A stretch of 7,315 nt of DNA from Candidatus Zixiibacteriota bacterium. Lineage in GTDB: Bacteria; Zixibacteria; MSB-5A5; WJJR01. The position numbers and the translations under genes were made by a program. Below the pieces are notes generated by a model. It saw only the letters and a list, made by a program, of their open reading frames with translations. It searched no databases and was not told where the DNA came from. Below are positions 6,366 to 7,315 of this stretch, piece after piece; the stretch's first letter is position 1; every line of letters starts with the position of its first letter. The stretch spans positions 1 through 7,315 of the forward strand of contig WJJR01000403.1 in the NCBI GenBank assembly GCA_014729565.1. Reading direction: 5' to 3'.

Positions 6366-6383
6366 GATCGGAATTGCGCAGAT

Positions 6384-7315
6384 TCAATGTGATGTTTGGC
6401 ACAAGTCCAATAGAGACCGGAAATCGGGCGGTGGCGGTGCTTCGAATTCCTGACGTTGGCCGGTCTCGGGATGGACCAGTTCAAGCCGTGTGGCATGCAG
6501 TGCGGGTCGGCCAATTGATTTGACCATCTTCTGCCCCAGCAACCGTTTAGCGGGATCGATCCCTTTCAGCCGCGCCGCGCCGCCGCCGTAGTCGGAATCG
6601 CCGATCACCGGATGGCCGGCGTGAGAGAGATGCACGCGGATTTGATGTGTGCGGCCGGTCTCGAGTCTCACCTCGAGGAATTCCGCTAATTCATAACGTT
6701 CTAAGATACGTGCATGCGTGACGGCATCGCGGCCCCGTTCGGTCACCGCCATCTTCTTACGGTCACTGTTGGACCGTCCAATCGGATCGCTGAATGTAAC
6801 GCGATCCTGCTTCAAGTGACCCCACGTGACCGCAAAATAGGCGCGACTCAGACTGCGATCGCGCAACTGATCGGCCAGTTTGCGATGCGCCGATTCGGTC
6901 TTGGCGCAGACGATCAACCCCGATGTGCCCTTATCGAGACGGTGCACGATTCCCGGCCGGTCACCAGTGTCGGCTGTATTGGAGATGAGACCGCGTCCCA
7001 ACAGGGCATTCACGAGCGTACCAGTGCGGTTCCCGACAGCCGGATGCACCACCATCCCCGCCGATTTGTTGATAACGATAATCGCGTCGTCTTCGTGAAT
7101 AACATCGAGGGGAATATCCTCCGCAGCGGGTGGTTCTGCGTCGGACACCGGACGAATCAATGTAATTTCAATCTCCTCGCCCGCGTGCACTTTGTGACGA
7201 GATTTGACGGCGACACCATCAACCAATACACCTCCCGCATCGACCGCACGCTGAACCTGCGCGCGCGAAACATCTGCTAGCTTGTCGGTGAGATAACGAT
7301 CAACCCGCACACCCG
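6384..7315 (-). CDS. rluD: RluD-family 23S rRNA pseudouridine synthase (5' end probably outside window)
   Basis: Cytoplasmic RNA-modifying enzyme that isomerises uridine to pseudouridine, most likely in the 23S rRNA large-subunit region typical of the RluA/RluC/RluD family. Residues are numbered from the GTG at 7310. About 1-50 form an S4 RNA-binding domain (RVDRYL, VSRAQVQRAV, VLVDG). The catalytic domain includes NKSAGMVVHP (81-90), the signature HRLDKGTSGL with catalytic D126, LETGRTHQIRVH (216-227) and the closing RPALHATRLELVHPETG block. It stops with TGA at 6384-6386. GTG could start a 308-residue protein, but the frame stays open to the edge and relatives usually have several residues before an AGxRLDRxL motif, so the true start is probably beyond 7315. 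The RluD label over RluA/RluC or YlyB-type paralogs rests on the S4 domain and overall pattern. It is a housekeeping gene unrelated in function to the proteases. Confidence 0.93.
   Translation of the reverse strand, partial: GVRVDRYLTDKLADVSRAQVQRAVDAGGVLVDGVAVKSRHKVHAGEEIEITLIRPVSDAEPPAAEDIPLDVIHEDDAIIVINKSAGMVVHPAVGNRTGTLVNALLGRGLISNTADTGDRPGIVHRLDKGTSGLIVCAKTESAHRKLADQLRDRSLSRAYFAVTWGHLKQDRVTFSDPIGRSNSDRKKMAVTERGRDAVTHARILERYELAEFLEVRLETGRTHQIRVHLSHAGHPVIGDSDYGGGAARLKGIDPAKRLLGQKMVKSIGRPALHATRLELVHPETGQRQEFEAPPPPDFRSLLDLCQTSH

Larger units (their letters stand above)
6003..6383 (-). other. Intergenic region and 5' leader of the 1126-residue protease
   Basis: These 381 bases between the pseudouridine synthase stop and the protease start contain no convincing gene. 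They hold a promoter-like pair (6337-6365), structured element B (6220-6320), a perfect hairpin (6174-6195), a 10-base palindrome ACGATATCGT (6163-6172), a Shine-Dalgarno-like AGGAGGTGGTGG (6083-6094) and the real Shine-Dalgarno (6008-6012). I see no hairpin-plus-T-run terminator after the pseudouridine synthase, so read-through into the protease leader is possible. Confidence 0.6.

Noticed and set aside
6002..6523. 173-codon plus-strand ORF across the 6003-6383 gap
   Set aside because: It overlaps the 3' end of the pseudouridine synthase, spans the leader, promoter-like sequence and structured element, has no domain signature and is in antisense orientation to all real genes.
6714..7280. 188-codon plus-strand ORF opposite the pseudouridine synthase
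   Set aside because: Antisense to a well-supported conserved gene and without recognisable motifs.
1..7315. Transposase, integrase, CRISPR array, tRNA or other mobile-element signatures to explain the duplication
   Set aside because: I saw no transposase-like frame, terminal inverted repeats, short regularly spaced repeats or tRNA cloverleaf. The duplication looks like ordinary tandem gene duplication.

Overview
The window comes from a bacterium whose secreted proteins carry multi-domain tails of PKD and Ig-like modules, with a C-terminal FlgD-like/type IX-secretion-like sorting domain. That style is typical of the Fibrobacteres-Chlorobi-Bacteroidetes superphylum and related candidate phyla such as Zixibacteria or Latescibacteria. 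The taxonomic placement is inference from protein style only; no rRNA or other phylogenetic marker is present. All three genes lie on the minus strand, so they are read from high to low coordinates.

Layout in transcription order. (1) A RluD-type 23S rRNA pseudouridine synthase, open at the right edge and ending at 6384. (2) A 381-base gap (6003-6383) holding a candidate promoter, a structured leader element and the Shine-Dalgarno of the next gene. (3) A complete secreted subtilisin-like (S8) protease of 1126 residues (2622-6002): signal peptide, I9-like propeptide, catalytic domain, PKD, an unnamed beta-rich module, two nearly identical PKD repeats, an Ig-like module and a sorting tail. (4) A strong intrinsic terminator (2565-2600). 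(5) A second leader (2128-2530) with a similar promoter-like pair, the same structured element and the same Shine-Dalgarno block. (6) A paralogous S8 protease of which 709 codons are visible (1-2127), running off the left edge inside its third PKD domain.

The two proteases form a tandem duplication that includes their 5' leaders. By eye the catalytic domains differ at about 40 of about 360 residues. Similarity in the same order ends after the first PKD domain, where the tails are assembled differently. Both appear to be exported proteases that mature by propeptide removal and act at the cell surface or outside the cell. The terminator between them and the separate promoter-like sequences suggest two independently transcribed units with a shared type of leader rather than one operon.

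The most unusual signal is a leader element of about 100 nt (2388-2484 and 6220-6320). Its two hairpins keep their stems in both copies while the loops and linkers differ. It lies about 17 nt downstream of a possible -10 in each case. It may be an undescribed cis-regulatory RNA, but only two copies are visible here.
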